This document shows positions 15,870-16,535 of a stretch of 16,535 nucleotides of DNA, in pieces. A model generated the notes under the pieces. That model did no database searches and was not told where the DNA came from. It saw nothing but the letters and a program-made list of their open reading frames with translations. Positions within the stretch are counted from its first letter, which is position 1. Each line of letters begins with the position of its first letter. A program made the position numbers and the translations under genes. Origin of the DNA: an uncultured Burkholderiales bacterium (GTDB lineage: Bacteria > Pseudomonadota > Gammaproteobacteria > Burkholderiales > Burkholderiaceae). The DNA lies in assembly GCA_903845315.1 (NCBI GenBank), contig CAIMWY010000394.1, forward strand, positions 1 through 16,535, in the 5' to 3' direction.

Positions 15870-16535
15870 TTACTTGTTGCGCTTGCGCTCGTGCTCTTTC
15901 AAGAAGCGTTTGCGCAGACGCACGCTCTTGGGCGTGATTTCGACCAACTCATCGTCATCAATAAACTCAACGCCATATTCGAGCGTGAGATCAATCGGAG
16001 GCGTGATCTTGATGGCGTCTTCTTTGCCCGACACACGGAAGTTGGTGAGCTGCTTGGTGCGGGTCGCATTGACCACCAGGTCATTGTCACGGCTGTGGAT
16101 ACCCACAATCATGCCCTCATACACGGGGTCGTTGGCCTTGACGAACATGCGACCACGGTCGTCGAGTTTGCCCAAGGCGTAGGTAAAGATTTCACCATCG
16201 TCCATGGAGATCAAGACACCGTTTTTACGACCGCCAATATCACCTTTATGTGGCTCATAGCTGTCAAAGATGTTGGAGATCAAGCCTGAGCCACGGGTCA
16301 AGTTCAAGAACTCGTTGGTGAAGCCAATCAAACCACGGGCAGGAATGCGGTATTCCAAACGCACACGGCCTCGACCATCGGGTTCCATGTTGACGAGTTC
16401 GCCTTTGCGCTCGCCCAGGGCTTGCATCACACCACCTTGGTGGGTTTCTTCAATGTCGGCGGTGACCAACTCAATGGGCTCGTGACGCTCACCGTCAACA
16501 TCGCGGTACACCACGCGAGGCTTGGACACAGCCAA
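15870..16535 (-). CDS. typA: Ribosome-associated translational GTPase TypA/BipA, C-terminal part
   Basis: The last 221 residues of TypA (BipA) are present; the 5' two-thirds with the GTPase domain lies beyond the right edge of the window. Visible landmarks are AVSKPRVVYRDVDGERHEPIE at the domain III/V region, ARGLIGFTNEFLNLTRGSG, NGVLISMDDGEIFTYALGKLDDRGRMF, and NDPVYEGMIVGIHSRDNDLVVN. The TypA-specific C-terminal domain follows (TKQLTNFRVSGKEDA, FIDDDELVEITPKSVRLRKRFL), ending in a basic tail EHERKRNK. TypA is an EF-G-like GTPase that binds the ribosome under stress and low temperature. The reading frame is intact. The apparent first codon at the window edge is an internal leucine codon (TTG), not a real start. 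Confidence 0.96.
   Translation of the reverse strand: MAVSKPRVVYRDVDGERHEPIELVTADIEETHQGGVMQALGERKGELVNMEPDGRGRVRLEYRIPARGLIGFTNEFLNLTRGSGLISNIFDSYEPHKGDIGGRKNGVLISMDDGEIFTYALGKLDDRGRMFVKANDPVYEGMIVGIHSRDNDLVVNATRTKQLTNFRVSGKEDAIKITPPIDLTLEYGVEFIDDDELVEITPKSVRLRKRFLKEHERKRNK

Noticed and set aside
15552..16289. Plus-strand reading frame of 245 codons opposite typA and across the terminator
   Set aside because: It crosses the typA terminator and reads antisense to conserved TypA sequence, with no recognisable domain.

Overview
The window looks like chromosomal DNA from a betaproteobacterium of the order Burkholderiales, probably family Comamonadaceae. The signs are three Bug/TctC-type periplasmic receptors in 16.5 kb, an IclR-type PobR divergent from pobA, moderately GC-rich coding sequence, and housekeeping flanks (tRNA-Pro at the left edge, typA/bipA at the right edge). 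I cannot name the species from sequence alone.

Region 1 (1-3754) handles aromatic acids. It opens with the 5' half of a minus-strand tRNA-Pro(UGG). Next come a 21-bp perfect palindrome and a benzoate/4-hydroxybenzoate-CoA ligase-like gene on the plus strand. This converges on a minus-strand IclR regulator (pobR type), which is divergent from pobA. PobA makes protocatechuate from 4-hydroxybenzoate. The pobR-pobA gap holds a box resembling the known PcaR site and a 13-bp direct repeat with a 30-bp period.

Region 2 (3763-14604) is a carboxylic-acid uptake and catabolism block. A minus-strand Bug receptor is divergent from a ten-gene plus-strand run that looks like one operon. In order the run encodes: a cytosolic Asp-box beta-propeller, a two-cysteine Asp/Glu racemase/maleate isomerase-family enzyme, a Bug receptor, an HpcH/HpaI-type aldolase, a LigI-like amidohydrolase, TcuA-like and TcuB-like tricarballylate dehydrogenase components, another Bug receptor, a ModA-like binding protein, and a short CaiB/AMACR-family protein. 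Gaps run from -14 to 51 nt. The likely theme is uptake of a di- or tricarboxylate, FAD/Fe-S/quinone-linked oxidation, isomerisation, hydrolysis and retro-aldol cleavage to central metabolites. The exact substrate is not readable from sequence. No LysR-type TcuR regulator, no TctA/TctB permease and no MFS TcuC are in the window.

Region 3 (14605-16535) holds a 3-hydroxyisobutyryl-CoA hydrolase-like gene, a strong rho-independent terminator serving typA, and the C-terminal part of typA (bipA), cut by the window edge. I saw no insertion sequence, integrase, CRISPR array or phage gene.
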